A stretch of DNA of 15,520 nt from Chloroflexota bacterium (GTDB taxonomy: Bacteria > Chloroflexota > Limnocylindria > P2-11E), in NCBI GenBank assembly GCA_025350745.1, contig JANXXG010000362.1, positions 1 through 15,520 on the forward strand, given 5' to 3'. A program made the translations under genes and the position numbers. The stretch's first letter is position 1; each line of letters opens with the position of its first letter. A model generated the notes under the pieces. It worked only from the letters and a program-made list of their open reading frames with translations, was not told the origin of the DNA and made no database searches. Of the stretch, positions 5,626 through 13,444 are shown in pieces.

Positions 5626-5943
5626 ATGGAAGCAGCGCGCTTCGAACGCACGGTCCGCACGGAGTCGAGCGAGATCTTCGCGATCTACGGTGGCGCTCGC
5701 CGTGTGGGTCGCGTCGATCTCCACTACGGACGGTTCGAGGTGAACGCGACGCTGCTCCTCGAGGTCGACCTCACCGACGACGAGCTGCAGGCGCTCATCG
5801 ATCAGCTCGATGAAGAGCTGGTCCAGACCCACGACCCGGAGCGCGAGGACTTCCTCGTGACCGTCTTCAAGTCCGAGGAGCTCGGCTTCTACTCGGACGA
5901 GTTCGAAGAGGACGATGACGAGGACGAGGACGACGACAGGTAG
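5626..5943 (+). CDS. Small acidic protein of unknown function
   Basis: A 105-residue protein I do not recognise. Residues 1-45 look like a beta-rich segment (FERTVRTESSEIFAIYGGARRVGRVDLHYGRFEVNATLLLE). Residues 49-66 form an amphipathic acidic helix (LTDDELQALIDQLDEELV), and FLVTVFKSEELGFYSDEF precedes a strongly acidic tail (EEDDDEDEDDDR). The ATG at 5626 lies 15 bp after the aminotransferase stop, with only AGG directly before it, so expression may depend on readthrough from that gene. The last 55 bases overlap the 3' end of the convergent epimerase gene. The well-formed beta pattern and long frame favour a real gene. The acidic tail may mimic nucleic acid or simply be disordered. Confidence 0.7.
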   Translation: MEAARFERTVRTESSEIFAIYGGARRVGRVDLHYGRFEVNATLLLEVDLTDDELQALIDQLDEELVQTHDPEREDFLVTVFKSEELGFYSDEFEEDDDEDEDDDR

Positions 5944-6860
5944 CTGACGAAGCCCTCGCGGAGCGATCGCGCCTCGTAGCCGAGCTCGGTCCGGGCCTTC
6001 GCGTCGGTCGCCCAGAAGGTCACGCCGTCGGCTGACCGCACGACCTCCGCCACATCCGGCCGGAGCCGCGCGGCGAACCGCAGGATCCCCGCGGGGACCT
6101 CGAGCCGCGGGGCAGCTTTGCCCCCGAGGCTCGCCGCGACGCGGACCGCGTCGCGGAGCCGGGTGATCTCGCCACCCAGGACGTACGACTGGCCCGGCCG
6201 GCCCCGATCGAGGGCCGCCACGATCCCGGCCGCGACGTCCGCGACATGGACGAGGCTCAACCCGAGGTCACCGAAAGCGAGCACGGGCAGCTTGCCGGCG
6301 GCCGCTCGGCGCAGTAGCGCGCCGATGCCCGAGTGGTCGCCCGGCCCGTAGATCTGACCGGGCTGCGCGATCACGACCGGCAGGCCGCGGGCGTTGAACC
6401 CTTCGGCCATCCGATGGGCCAGGGTCTTGGTCTCGTCGTAGTACGAGGTGTAGCCGCTCGTCCGCTGATAGGTCTCATCGACCGTGGCGCCCTTCGTGTC
6501 GCCGAAGACGACGATCGACGACACGTGGACGGCCTTCGGCACGCCTGCGGCGAGGGCCGCCTCGAGCACCCGATCGGTCCCGTTGACGTTGGCCTCGTAC
6601 AGGTCGACCCGGCGCGGGGCACCGATGCCGACCTCGTAGATCGCACCCGCGTGGATCACCGCGTCGCAGCCGTCGCAGCCGCGGCGCAGCGCGTCGGGAT
6701 CGGCGAGATCACCGACCACGACGTCGCGGCCCGACTTCCGCAGCAGCTCGGCCTTCGCCGGATCGCGCACGAGCGCGACGACCGTGTCACCGCGGGCCCG
6801 CAACCGCTCCGCGACGACCGACCCGAGGAACCCGGTGCTCCCGGTGGCGAAGATCCTCAC
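5889..6860 (-). CDS. NAD(P)-dependent epimerase/reductase (extended SDR) with polyserine tail
   Basis: A 323-residue Rossmann-fold protein of the extended short-chain dehydrogenase family, resembling dihydroflavonol-reductase or HpnA-like sugar epimerases. Seen: cofactor loop TGSTGFLG (6-13), VVVGDLADPDAL (D51), VIHAGAIYEVG, catalytic serines in VHVSSIVVFGD (114-115), YxxxK as Y141/K145 in YYDETK, then QPGQIYGPGD and LSLVHVADVAAGI. The GTG start at 6860 overlaps the stop of the YbaK-like gene as GTGA, and the protein begins exactly at the first beta strand; a longer upstream reading is antisense-like noise. The C-terminus ends in 11 consecutive serines plus NSSE, encoded opposite the acidic tail of the convergent gene. 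The true substrate is unknown. Confidence 0.88.
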   Translation of the reverse strand: MRIFATGSTGFLGSVVAERLRARGDTVVALVRDPAKAELLRKSGRDVVVGDLADPDALRRGCDGCDAVIHAGAIYEVGIGAPRRVDLYEANVNGTDRVLEAALAAGVPKAVHVSSIVVFGDTKGATVDETYQRTSGYTSYYDETKTLAHRMAEGFNARGLPVVIAQPGQIYGPGDHSGIGALLRRAAAGKLPVLAFGDLGLSLVHVADVAAGIVAALDRGRPGQSYVLGGEITRLRDAVRVAASLGGKAAPRLEVPAGILRFAARLRPDVAEVVRSADGVTFWATDAKARTELGYEARSLREGFVSYLSSSSSSSSSSSNSSE

Positions 6861-7330
6861 GTGACGTCGGCTTCGATCGCGCCGGACAGCCGAACGAGAT
6901 CGAGCGGCGCGATCGGGAACACCGCGTCCGGGAGCCCGGCCGCGGCCCACACGGCGGCGAAGTGGAGGAGGCCGCGATCGACCATCACGCGCACCTCGGT
7001 CGCGTGCGCGAACGGCGGCACGCCGCCGATCGCGTATCCGGTCGCGGCCTTCGCCTCGTCCGCCGTGGCCCGGCGGACGCCGGTCGCGGCGAGCACGCTC
7101 TTGAGCTTGGCCTCATCCACGCGCGCGGCGCCCGAGCACAGCACCACCACCGGAGCCCCGTCGACCAGGAAGACGAGGCTCTTCACGATCTCCGCGACGC
7201 TGCACCCGATCTGGAGGGCCGCATCCTGCGCGGTGCGGGTCGTCGCGGCGAACCGGGTCACGGCGATCGCGACGCCGCCCTTGGCGGCGTGCGCGCTGAC
7301 CCGAGCGACGTTCGGATGCTCGATCGTCAG
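6857..7330 (-). CDS. YbaK/ProX-type aminoacyl-tRNA editing domain protein
   Basis: A 157-residue stand-alone editing domain of the type that deacylates mischarged tRNAs such as Ala- or Cys-tRNA(Pro). Seen: the conserved N-terminal helix EHPNVARVSAHA, TRTAQDAALQIGCSVAEIVKSLVF with the catalytic-region lysine K50, SGAARVDEAKLKSVL, and the glycine loop ATGYAIGGVPPFAH (97-109). No ATG, GTG or TTG is available at the expected start. CTG at 7330 puts the start exactly where homologous proteins begin and overlaps the transglutaminase stop as CTGA. The next usable GTG would delete about 22 family-like residues. The tail is coupled by GTGA to the epimerase. Family is secure, start moderately so. Confidence 0.85.
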   Translation of the reverse strand: MTIEHPNVARVSAHAAKGGVAIAVTRFAATTRTAQDAALQIGCSVAEIVKSLVFLVDGAPVVVLCSGAARVDEAKLKSVLAATGVRRATADEAKAATGYAIGGVPPFAHATEVRVMVDRGLLHFAAVWAAAGLPDAVFPIAPLDLVRLSGAIEADVT

Positions 7331-9615
7331 CGGATGAGCTTCGAGACGGCGCGGACGATACGCGTCGGGAGGAGCGTGATGAGGACCCGCGCGATCCTCC
7401 GCCAGGCAAGGGCTGCTGCGTCCCGCTCCGCCGCGGTCGCGCCGCCCGGCGCATACCGATCCTGCACCCGTGCGTGCGCGATGGTCCGCAGCGGCTCCTG
7501 AACGTCCGGGATCTCGCGGCCCATCGCGTCGGCGTACTCGTACGGCGTCTGCGACGGCCGGGGCGCGTGGCCGGCGTAGGCACCGAGCAAGCGGGTCTTT
7601 CCCCACGCCGAGTCGATGACCGGCAGCCCGCGGAACCGGAGCTCGAAGCGGATGAGGACGACGACCAGCGCGAGGATCAGCAGCGAGACGAGCGCGAGCG
7701 CGGGCCGCGGGTCCACGGGCTGCCGGACGCTGCCGCCCACGTTCGGCGGCGTGTCGTCCGACCCGCCGGCGCCCGGATCAGGCTCGACGTCGCGGCCGTT
7801 GATCCCGGTCCGGTCCTTGACGTCGGGGCTGCCGGTGCTGCCGTCCGGATTCGTCGTGCCGCTCGGGGGCGCTGCGTCGGTGCGGTCGATCGGAAGCTCC
7901 GAGGGGGTCGGCTCGAATTCGATCCAGCCGTACTGCGGGAAATAGGCCTCGACCCACGCGTGCGCGTTCAGCTCTTTGACCGCGTAGCGATTGGAGATGT
8001 CGAGCTCCCCCGAGGTGAAGCCCTCGACCACGCGCGCCGGCACGCCGACCTCGCGCAGGAGCACGGCCATCGACGACGCGAAGTACTCGCAGAAGTCAGC
8101 CTTGAGATCAAAGAGGAAGTAGTCGACGGGATCGCGACCGGGCGGCGCGGACTTCACGACCGTGGAGTAGCGGTACGTGTTCCGCAGATAGGTCTCGACG
8201 GCCTCGGCCTTGTCGTACGGCGTGGTCTTCGTGGCGGTGATCGTCTGGGCGAGCTTCGCGACGCGATCGGGAACGCTGGAGGGAAGCTGGAGGTATTTCG
8301 CCCTGATGACCGCGGGGTATGCGGTCGTCGCCTTCCGGAGCTGCTCCTTCGTCGCGGTCGACACGAGCGACGACGTCGTGTACTTGGTCTGGGCATCGTT
8401 CCGGTTGATCGCCCGGAGTGACGTCGAGTACGCCTTGTCGTCGCCGGTCTGGAACTGGAACGGGACATTGACCTTCGCCGGCTCGTTCGCCCCGAACAGC
8501 AGGTTGGCGTGCGGTACGACGATGCTGAACGTCGCATCGAGCTTGGCCCGTTCGAGGAAGTTCGGGACGACCTTCTCCGCACGATCGGTCTCCGTCGTGC
8601 GCCAGCCGGCGCCGGTGTAGAAGTCGTATGTCACCGCGCGCCAGAAATGCGGTGCCGGCGTATCGACGTAGAACACGATGCGGTCTCCGAGGTTCGGCGC
8701 CTGCCCGAGGCGGATCGCGTCGGAGAACGACACGCCCTGGAGCCGGCTCGGGCCGGAGACGCCCGCGAAGAACCGCTGCCACTCGGTCTGGACCCGGTTG
8801 TACGGACCATCGAAGGTGTTGAACGCGTTCGACACGAGGTCGGCCGCCGCGACGCGAGGCGTGAAGAAGGCGAGAAGGATGAGCACGAACGTCCAGGTGA
8901 GACCGCCCCGCAGGATCCGCCAGTCCATCTCCCCGGCGGGGACGATGTTCTGCCGCTCCCACCGCTCGGTCAGATTCACGATGTGCAGCCGGGTCAGCAG
9001 CACGAGCGCGCAGAGCGAGAACAGGATGAGATCGAAGAACAGCGAGGTCAGGGCGAGCGAGACGTTCACCGTGAGGCACACGCCGGAGAGGACCACCGCG
9101 TCCCACGGCCGGTGCTCGCGAGCCAGCGCGAACGCACCGACGTATGCGCCGGCCCAGCAGGTCGCGCCGAGCAGCAGCACGAAGGTGCTCGGGTCATTCG
9201 CCGACTCGCCGGCGAGGACCTGCGTCATCCAGTTGTTCACATGGGTCGCGAGCTCCACGGACTTGCCATGCAGCGTCGCGCCGTTCGTCGCAGCGATCGT
9301 GAAGATGACCACGACGAGCGCGCCGGCGAGCGTCCCGAGGACGGTCGAGCGGCGCGGCCGCATTCGGCCGTTGCCGACGACGGTCCCGAGGATCGCGCCT
9401 GCTAGCGCGATGTAGGGAAAGTGGCTGCTCGCGTCGACCCATCCGGCCTGCGCGAGCGAGGCCGGGTAGATGAGGATCAGGAGCAGGTAGACCGCGAGTC
9501 CGGGCCACCCGCCGCGGAAGGTCAGCCGGCGGCGATCGACCGGAGGAAACAAAGAACGGCGGGATGAGCGAAGGAGGGCTTTGCCCGACTGAGCGAATCC
9601 ATCAGCCATGAGCAT
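7327..9615 (-). CDS. TgpA-like membrane transglutaminase (DUF3488/transglutaminase core/DUF4129)
   Basis: A 762-residue membrane protein. The first 260 residues hold about six or seven hydrophobic segments (near 38-52, 65-82, 95-110, 143-165, 172-208, 238-252). A large extracytoplasmic part carries the transglutaminase-like core: nucleophile C509 in ADFCEYFASSMAVLLREVGVPAR, H552 in NAHAWVEAYF, and YGWIEFEPTP, where the usual Asp position is E568. A Pro/Gly/Asp-rich linker (575-635), one more membrane helix (about 638-655) and a DUF4129-like cytoplasmic tail (TPYEYADAM) follow. It sits after moxR and the DUF58 gene, the common order. It is likely involved in envelope protein processing, although no substrate is proven here. 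ATG at 9615 or 9609 are both possible; there is no clear ribosome binding site beyond GGTG in a hairpin. Confidence 0.9.
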   Translation of the reverse strand: MLMADGFAQSGKALLRSSRRSLFPPVDRRRLTFRGGWPGLAVYLLLILIYPASLAQAGWVDASSHFPYIALAGAILGTVVGNGRMRPRRSTVLGTLAGALVVVIFTIAATNGATLHGKSVELATHVNNWMTQVLAGESANDPSTFVLLLGATCWAGAYVGAFALAREHRPWDAVVLSGVCLTVNVSLALTSLFFDLILFSLCALVLLTRLHIVNLTERWERQNIVPAGEMDWRILRGGLTWTFVLILLAFFTPRVAAADLVSNAFNTFDGPYNRVQTEWQRFFAGVSGPSRLQGVSFSDAIRLGQAPNLGDRIVFYVDTPAPHFWRAVTYDFYTGAGWRTTETDRAEKVVPNFLERAKLDATFSIVVPHANLLFGANEPAKVNVPFQFQTGDDKAYSTSLRAINRNDAQTKYTTSSLVSTATKEQLRKATTAYPAVIRAKYLQLPSSVPDRVAKLAQTITATKTTPYDKAEAVETYLRNTYRYSTVVKSAPPGRDPVDYFLFDLKADFCEYFASSMAVLLREVGVPARVVEGFTSGELDISNRYAVKELNAHAWVEAYFPQYGWIEFEPTPSELPIDRTDAAPPSGTTNPDGSTGSPDVKDRTGINGRDVEPDPGAGGSDDTPPNVGGSVRQPVDPRPALALVSLLILALVVVLIRFELRFRGLPVIDSAWGKTRLLGAYAGHAPRPSQTPYEYADAMGREIPDVQEPLRTIAHARVQDRYAPGGATAAERDAAALAWRRIARVLITLLPTRIVRAVSKLIR

Positions 9616-9640
9616 TCACCGAGGTCTTGACCGAGGTGAA
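9615..9640 (-). promoter_or_regulatory. Stem-loop at the transglutaminase translation start
   Basis: The gap between the DUF58 stop and the transglutaminase start holds nested inverted repeats. Outer arms are TTCACC (9615-9620) and GGTGAA (9635-9640); inner arms are GGTC (9623-9626) and GACC (9629-9632). In the transcript the outer stem would pair the GGUG, the only ribosome-binding-site-like bases, and the A of the start codon. The same stretch also reads as an 8-bp direct repeat ACCGAGGT with a 4-bp spacer. Confidence 0.4.
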
Positions 9641-9674
9641 CGAGCAGGACCGTCGCATGGTCCCCAGCAAAAGC

Positions 9675-10883
9675 TCAGGCGATCGCATTCATCGTCTCGT
9701 GGAACAGATCCTCGACGCGCATGTCCGGGAGCAGATGCGCGGTGCGAACGCCCGCGACCGCGAGCTCGCCGAGGAGCGCGTGGCGCCGGGCGCGATCGCG
9801 CTCGTCGGTGTCCGCGGAACCGATGAGCACCGCCTGGGTCGCGATCGACGATTCGCGGAAAGTGCTGGCGGGGCGGACCCACGCCCGGTCGAGTGACGGC
9901 GTGATGAGCAGGACCGAGGCGCCGCGCCGGATCCGGGGCAAGCTCTCCACCATGACCTCGGCGATCGTGCGGGAGCCGCCCACCGAGACCTCGGCGAGGT
10001 ACTGCATGAGCTTGCCGAACTGCTTCGTTCCGCGATCCGGGTGGAGGAGCTCGCCGCGGACGCCGGTCGTGATGAGGCCGACGTTGCGATGCTCGTGCAG
10101 GGCCTTCGCGACGACCGAGGCCGCCACGGTCACGGCGCGCTCTTCGGTGGAGCGCTCGCCCTCGCCGCGATGCCAGTGCCGCTCGAGATCGAGGTAGATC
10201 CACAGGTCGGCGGTCTTGTCGAGCTCGAATTCCTTCACGAAGAGGCCGCGGTGCCGCACGGACGAGGGCCAGTGGATCCGATTGACGGCATCGCCCGGCC
10301 GGTAATCGCGGATGCCCATCACCATCGATGTCGATTGCAGGGACCGTTGACCGGTGAGGACATTCCCCTCGAGGAACGATCCGGGCAGCTGCCAGTACGG
10401 GAGCGGGAGCACGCGCGGGTACACGAGGACCAAGGCGTCCGCGGGCACCCGGGCCACGGTCGCGAACAGGCCGAACGGATCGCCGGAACGCAGCACGATC
10501 GGGCCGAGATGGAAGCGGCCGCGCCGGTGCGCCGTGACGCTGACCTTCCAGCGGCGGGCCGTTCCTCGGCCGTTGATCGATAGCACGCGGCCGGTGAGCG
10601 GCTCCGGCCAGTTCGACTCCTCGCTCACCTCGACCCAGAGCTTGCCGAGACGGTGGTCGTTGCGAAGCTCGTAGCCGAGCTCGATCTTGTCACCGAGGTG
10701 GGCGTAGGCCTGGCCAACGGTCCGCTTCACCGTGAGCCCCTCGAGCGTCAGGCGCGCGGTGACCCACATCGCCGCCCCGATGAAGAGCAGCAGGTATGAG
10801 AGATAGCTGAGCAGCTCGACGCCGCTCGAGACGGCGGCGAGGAACAGCCCGACCCAGAGGACCGCGAAGTGCCAGGGACGCAC
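9675..10883 (-). CDS. DUF58 domain protein (MoxR partner)
   Basis: A 402-residue protein with two N-terminal membrane helices (about 5-40), a beta-rich middle (VTARLTLEGLTVKRTVGQAYAHLGDKIELGYEL onward) and the DUF58 signature GIRDYRPGDAVNRIHWPSSVRHRGLFVKEFEL (190-221). The C-terminal half has a von Willebrand A-like pattern (ADLWIYLDLERHW, then VVAKALHEHRNVGLIT). DUF58 proteins are regularly encoded next to MoxR ATPases and transglutaminases, as here. The GTG start at 10883 lies 3 nt after the moxR stop, with no separate ribosome binding site, so coupled translation is expected. Role inferred from context: an adaptor or substrate receptor for the MoxR ATPase at the membrane. Confidence 0.92.
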   Translation of the reverse strand: MRPWHFAVLWVGLFLAAVSSGVELLSYLSYLLLFIGAAMWVTARLTLEGLTVKRTVGQAYAHLGDKIELGYELRNDHRLGKLWVEVSEESNWPEPLTGRVLSINGRGTARRWKVSVTAHRRGRFHLGPIVLRSGDPFGLFATVARVPADALVLVYPRVLPLPYWQLPGSFLEGNVLTGQRSLQSTSMVMGIRDYRPGDAVNRIHWPSSVRHRGLFVKEFELDKTADLWIYLDLERHWHRGEGERSTEERAVTVAASVVAKALHEHRNVGLITTGVRGELLHPDRGTKQFGKLMQYLAEVSVGGSRTIAEVMVESLPRIRRGASVLLITPSLDRAWVRPASTFRESSIATQAVLIGSADTDERDRARRHALLGELAVAGVRTAHLLPDMRVEDLFHETMNAIA

Positions 10884-10886
10884 GAT

Positions 10887-11894
10887 CTAGGCCCGCAGCG
10901 CCGTCGGGGACCCGACCTCCACCGGCACGCTCGCGAGGACCTCGGCGATGACCGTGGTCTGGGCGAGGTCCTTGAGCCGCGCCTGCGGCTGAAGGATCAG
11001 CCGGTGCGACAACGTCGGGCCGGCGAGGGCCTTCACGTCGTCGGGCACGACGTAGTCGCGTCCCTGGACCGCCGCGTACGCCTGTGACGCGCGCGCGAGC
11101 GCGAGGGTGCCGCGCGGCGACGCACCGAGATAGACATCCGGGTGCGAGCGCGTGGCGCCGACGACCGCGACGATGTAGTGCTTCACGCCCTCGGCGAGAT
11201 GCACGTCACGGGCGTCCGCCTGCGCTCGCAGCAGCTCATCGGCGCTCATGACCTGGCTCAGGCTATCGAGGGGGTGGTGCACCCGCTGGGCATCGAGGAT
11301 GTCGACCTCTTCCTTCGGCTTCGGGTAGCCGAGCTGCAGCCGGATGAAGAATCGGTCGAGCTGGGCCTCCGGCAGCGGGAACGTGCCTTCGTACTCGATG
11401 GGGTTCTGCGTCGCCATCACCAGGAAGGGATCGGGGAGCCCGTAGGTCGTCCCGTCGACGGTGACCTGTCGCTCCTCCATCGCTTCGAGCAGCGCTGACT
11501 GGGTCTTCGGCGTCGCACGGTTGATCTCGTCGGCGAGAACGATCTGGCTCATCACCGGACCGGCCCGGAACTCGAACTGGTTGCTCTGCTGATTGAAGAT
11601 GGACACGCCGGTCACGTCGGACGGCAGGAGGTCCGGCGTGAACTGGATCCGACGGAAGCTGCAGCCGAGCGAGCGGGCGAGCGCCTTGGCCAGGACGGTC
11701 TTGCCGGTCCCCGGCACGTCCTCGACGAGGATGTGGCCGCGGCAGAGGAGGGCGACGATCGCGAGCTCGACCTCGTGGTGCTTGCCGAAGATGACGCGTT
11801 CGACGTTCTCGGCGACGCTGGCGACGCGCTGGCTCAGTCCAGAGCTATCCAACCGGCGAATTCTCCCCTCAGATCCCGCTTTCCCATCGCTCAT
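10887..11894 (-). CDS. MoxR-family AAA+ ATPase
   Basis: A 335-residue AAA+ chaperone-like ATPase. Walker [10 protein letters not shown] (58-66, K65), Walker B IVLADEIN (118-125, D122/E123), sensor 1 VMATQNP (N164), the arginine-finger region QLDRFF (R181), and sensor 2 [10 protein letters not shown] are all present, so it should be active. The DEINRA and [10 protein letters not shown] stretches are typical of MoxR rather than of other AAA+ families. It is expected to act with the DUF58 protein just downstream. The ATG at 11894 follows a 113-bp gap from the penicillin-binding-protein gene, the largest gap in this minus-strand series, so an internal promoter here is plausible. There is no strong ribosome binding site. 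Confidence 0.95.
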   Translation of the reverse strand: MSDGKAGSEGRIRRLDSSGLSQRVASVAENVERVIFGKHHEVELAIVALLCRGHILVEDVPGTGKTVLAKALARSLGCSFRRIQFTPDLLPSDVTGVSIFNQQSNQFEFRAGPVMSQIVLADEINRATPKTQSALLEAMEERQVTVDGTTYGLPDPFLVMATQNPIEYEGTFPLPEAQLDRFFIRLQLGYPKPKEEVDILDAQRVHHPLDSLSQVMSADELLRAQADARDVHLAEGVKHYIVAVVGATRSHPDVYLGASPRGTLALARASQAYAAVQGRDYVVPDDVKALAGPTLSHRLILQPQARLKDLAQTTVIAEVLASVPVEVGSPTALRA

Positions 11895-11912
11895 GGTACG
11901 GGCTTGCTCTTC

Positions 11913-11953
11913 ATAGAACGGTCCAACGACCCCGACGGTTCAATCAGTACCGT
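11913..11953 (-). promoter_or_regulatory. Gap before moxR: inverted repeat and weak promoter candidates
   Basis: Between pbpA and moxR (11895-12007) there is an inverted repeat ACGGT (11935-11939), 9-nt spacer, ACCGT (11949-11953). On the minus strand there is also TTGAAC (11943-11938), 19 bp before TTCTAT (11918-11913). Spacing and match are poor. This is the only place in the envelope series where an internal promoter or operator would fit. Confidence 0.22.
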
Positions 11954-12007
11954 TTCGGGGCGGTGATGGTTCCCGCGTCGGCTGCGCGTCGTGCTCGACC
12001 GGTCGGC

Positions 12008-13444
12008 CTACTTGCCGAGGGCCGCCCGCATGACCGCCCCGCCCACCGGCGCGGCGTCAACGCCGCCCTGGCCCGCGTTCTCGATGATCACAGCGACCGC
12101 GATCTGCGGATCCTCCGCCGGCGCGAACCCCACGAACCAGCCATGCGGCGAGCCGCTCGGGTTCTCGGCCGTACCGGTCTTGCCCGCGACATGGACGCCT
12201 GGGATCCTGGCCCCGAACGCGAATGCCCCGGGTGCCTCGACCGCCGCCACGAGGAGGGCGGTGAGCTTCGCCGCGGTGTCCGCCCGGATGACCTGGTCGG
12301 CCGCGCCCCCGCCGATCGTCCGGAGGACGCCGCCGCTCGGGTCACGGATCTCCATGACGTAATGCGGCTGGACCGCGACGCCGTGATTCCCGACGGTCGC
12401 TGCGACGAGGGCCATCTGAAGGGGCGACGTCAGGAGCTCACCCTGTCCGTAGCTCGTGTCCGCGACGAGGGTCGGCCGCTCCAGCTGACCGCTGTTCGAG
12501 AGCTGCCCTTTCGCGGCGGGCAGATCGACGGCTGGGACCCTCCCGATGCCGAACCGCTTGGCGTACTCCGCGAGCTTCGCGCCTCCGATGGTCAGACCGA
12601 GCTTCGCGAAGTAGATGTTCTCGCTCCGCTGGAAGGCGAGCGACATGTCGAAGTCGCCATGCGCCCCGGACGACGAGCGGACGAAGTAGTCCCCCCAGGA
12701 CCGGTCGGCCTGGTAGGGGTCGTCCACGCGGATCTTCTGGTCCGGGTTGACCCCGTTCTCGAGCGCGGCGGCCGCCGTGATGATCTTCATCGTCGACCCG
12801 GGCGGATAGAGGCCCTGCGCCACGCGATTGATGAGCGGCTTGTCCGTGTTCCGGTTCAGCTGATCCCAGGCCGTGTCCTGCTGCGCCGGATCGACAAGGA
12901 GATTCGCCTCGTAGTTGGGCAGGCTCACCGACGCGAGGATCCGCCCGGTCTTCGGATCGAGCGCCACGATCGCGCCGCGCCGGCCGGCCAGCGCGGTCAC
13001 GGCGGCCTGCTGGATCTTCGGGTCTATCCCGATGACGACCGAGCCCGGCTCGGTGCGGACGCCGAGGTAACGCGCCCGCCACTGACCGACGAGGTCGGAG
13101 GGATCCTGGCCGATCAGCGATCCCTGGTACGCGGCCTCCACGCCGGAGGCGCCATACTTGAACGACGCGTAGCCAACGACCTCCGCGAGCGAGCGGTCGG
13201 TATAGCGGCGCCGATAGGAGTCGGCGTCGCGCACCGACGCGGCGAGCACGCGGCCCGACGCGTCGACGATCCTGCCGCGCGGCCGGTCCCGCACGGCCGC
13301 GATGAGCCGCGGGTTGAATGGGTCAGCGTTCAGATCATCGGCCGCGACCAGCGACCAATACCCGACGCCGATGCTCGTGACGAGGAAGGCGACGGCGATG
13401 ACAAGAGTCAGCCGCCGGATGTTCGCGGCGATCGTGCGGCTCAT
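12008..13444 (-). CDS. pbpA: Class B penicillin-binding protein (PbpA/PBP2-type transpeptidase)
   Basis: A 478-residue membrane-anchored DD-transpeptidase cross-linking peptidoglycan. One membrane helix (about 12-34) is followed by a short dimerisation-type segment (RPRGRIVDASGRVLAAS, 53-70) and the penicillin-binding domain. The active site is complete: SxxK as S217/K220 in YPPGSTMK, SxN as S274/N276 in RSEN, and KTG at 422-424 in AGKTGTAENP. There is no PASTA repeat. The length is like actinobacterial PbpA rather than the larger PBP2b/FtsI. The ATG overlaps the FtsW/RodA stop as ATGA (13441-13444), marking it as the partner of that polymerase. A much longer frame upstream is antisense-type noise over the SEDS gene. 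Confidence 0.93.
   Translation of the reverse strand: MSRTIAANIRRLTLVIAVAFLVTSIGVGYWSLVAADDLNADPFNPRLIAAVRDRPRGRIVDASGRVLAASVRDADSYRRRYTDRSLAEVVGYASFKYGASGVEAAYQGSLIGQDPSDLVGQWRARYLGVRTEPGSVVIGIDPKIQQAAVTALAGRRGAIVALDPKTGRILASVSLPNYEANLLVDPAQQDTAWDQLNRNTDKPLINRVAQGLYPPGSTMKIITAAAALENGVNPDQKIRVDDPYQADRSWGDYFVRSSSGAHGDFDMSLAFQRSENIYFAKLGLTIGGAKLAEYAKRFGIGRVPAVDLPAAKGQLSNSGQLERPTLVADTSYGQGELLTSPLQMALVAATVGNHGVAVQPHYVMEIRDPSGGVLRTIGGGAADQVIRADTAAKLTALLVAAVEAPGAFAFGARIPGVHVAGKTGTAENPSGSPHGWFVGFAPAEDPQIAVAVIIENAGQGGVDAAPVGGAVMRAALGK

Noticed and set aside
5900..5942. Asp/Glu codon tract as a tandem repeat or CRISPR-like repeat
   Set aside because: It is a mixed GAC/GAG/GAT codon run explained by the acidic protein tail, without regular repeat units or spacers.
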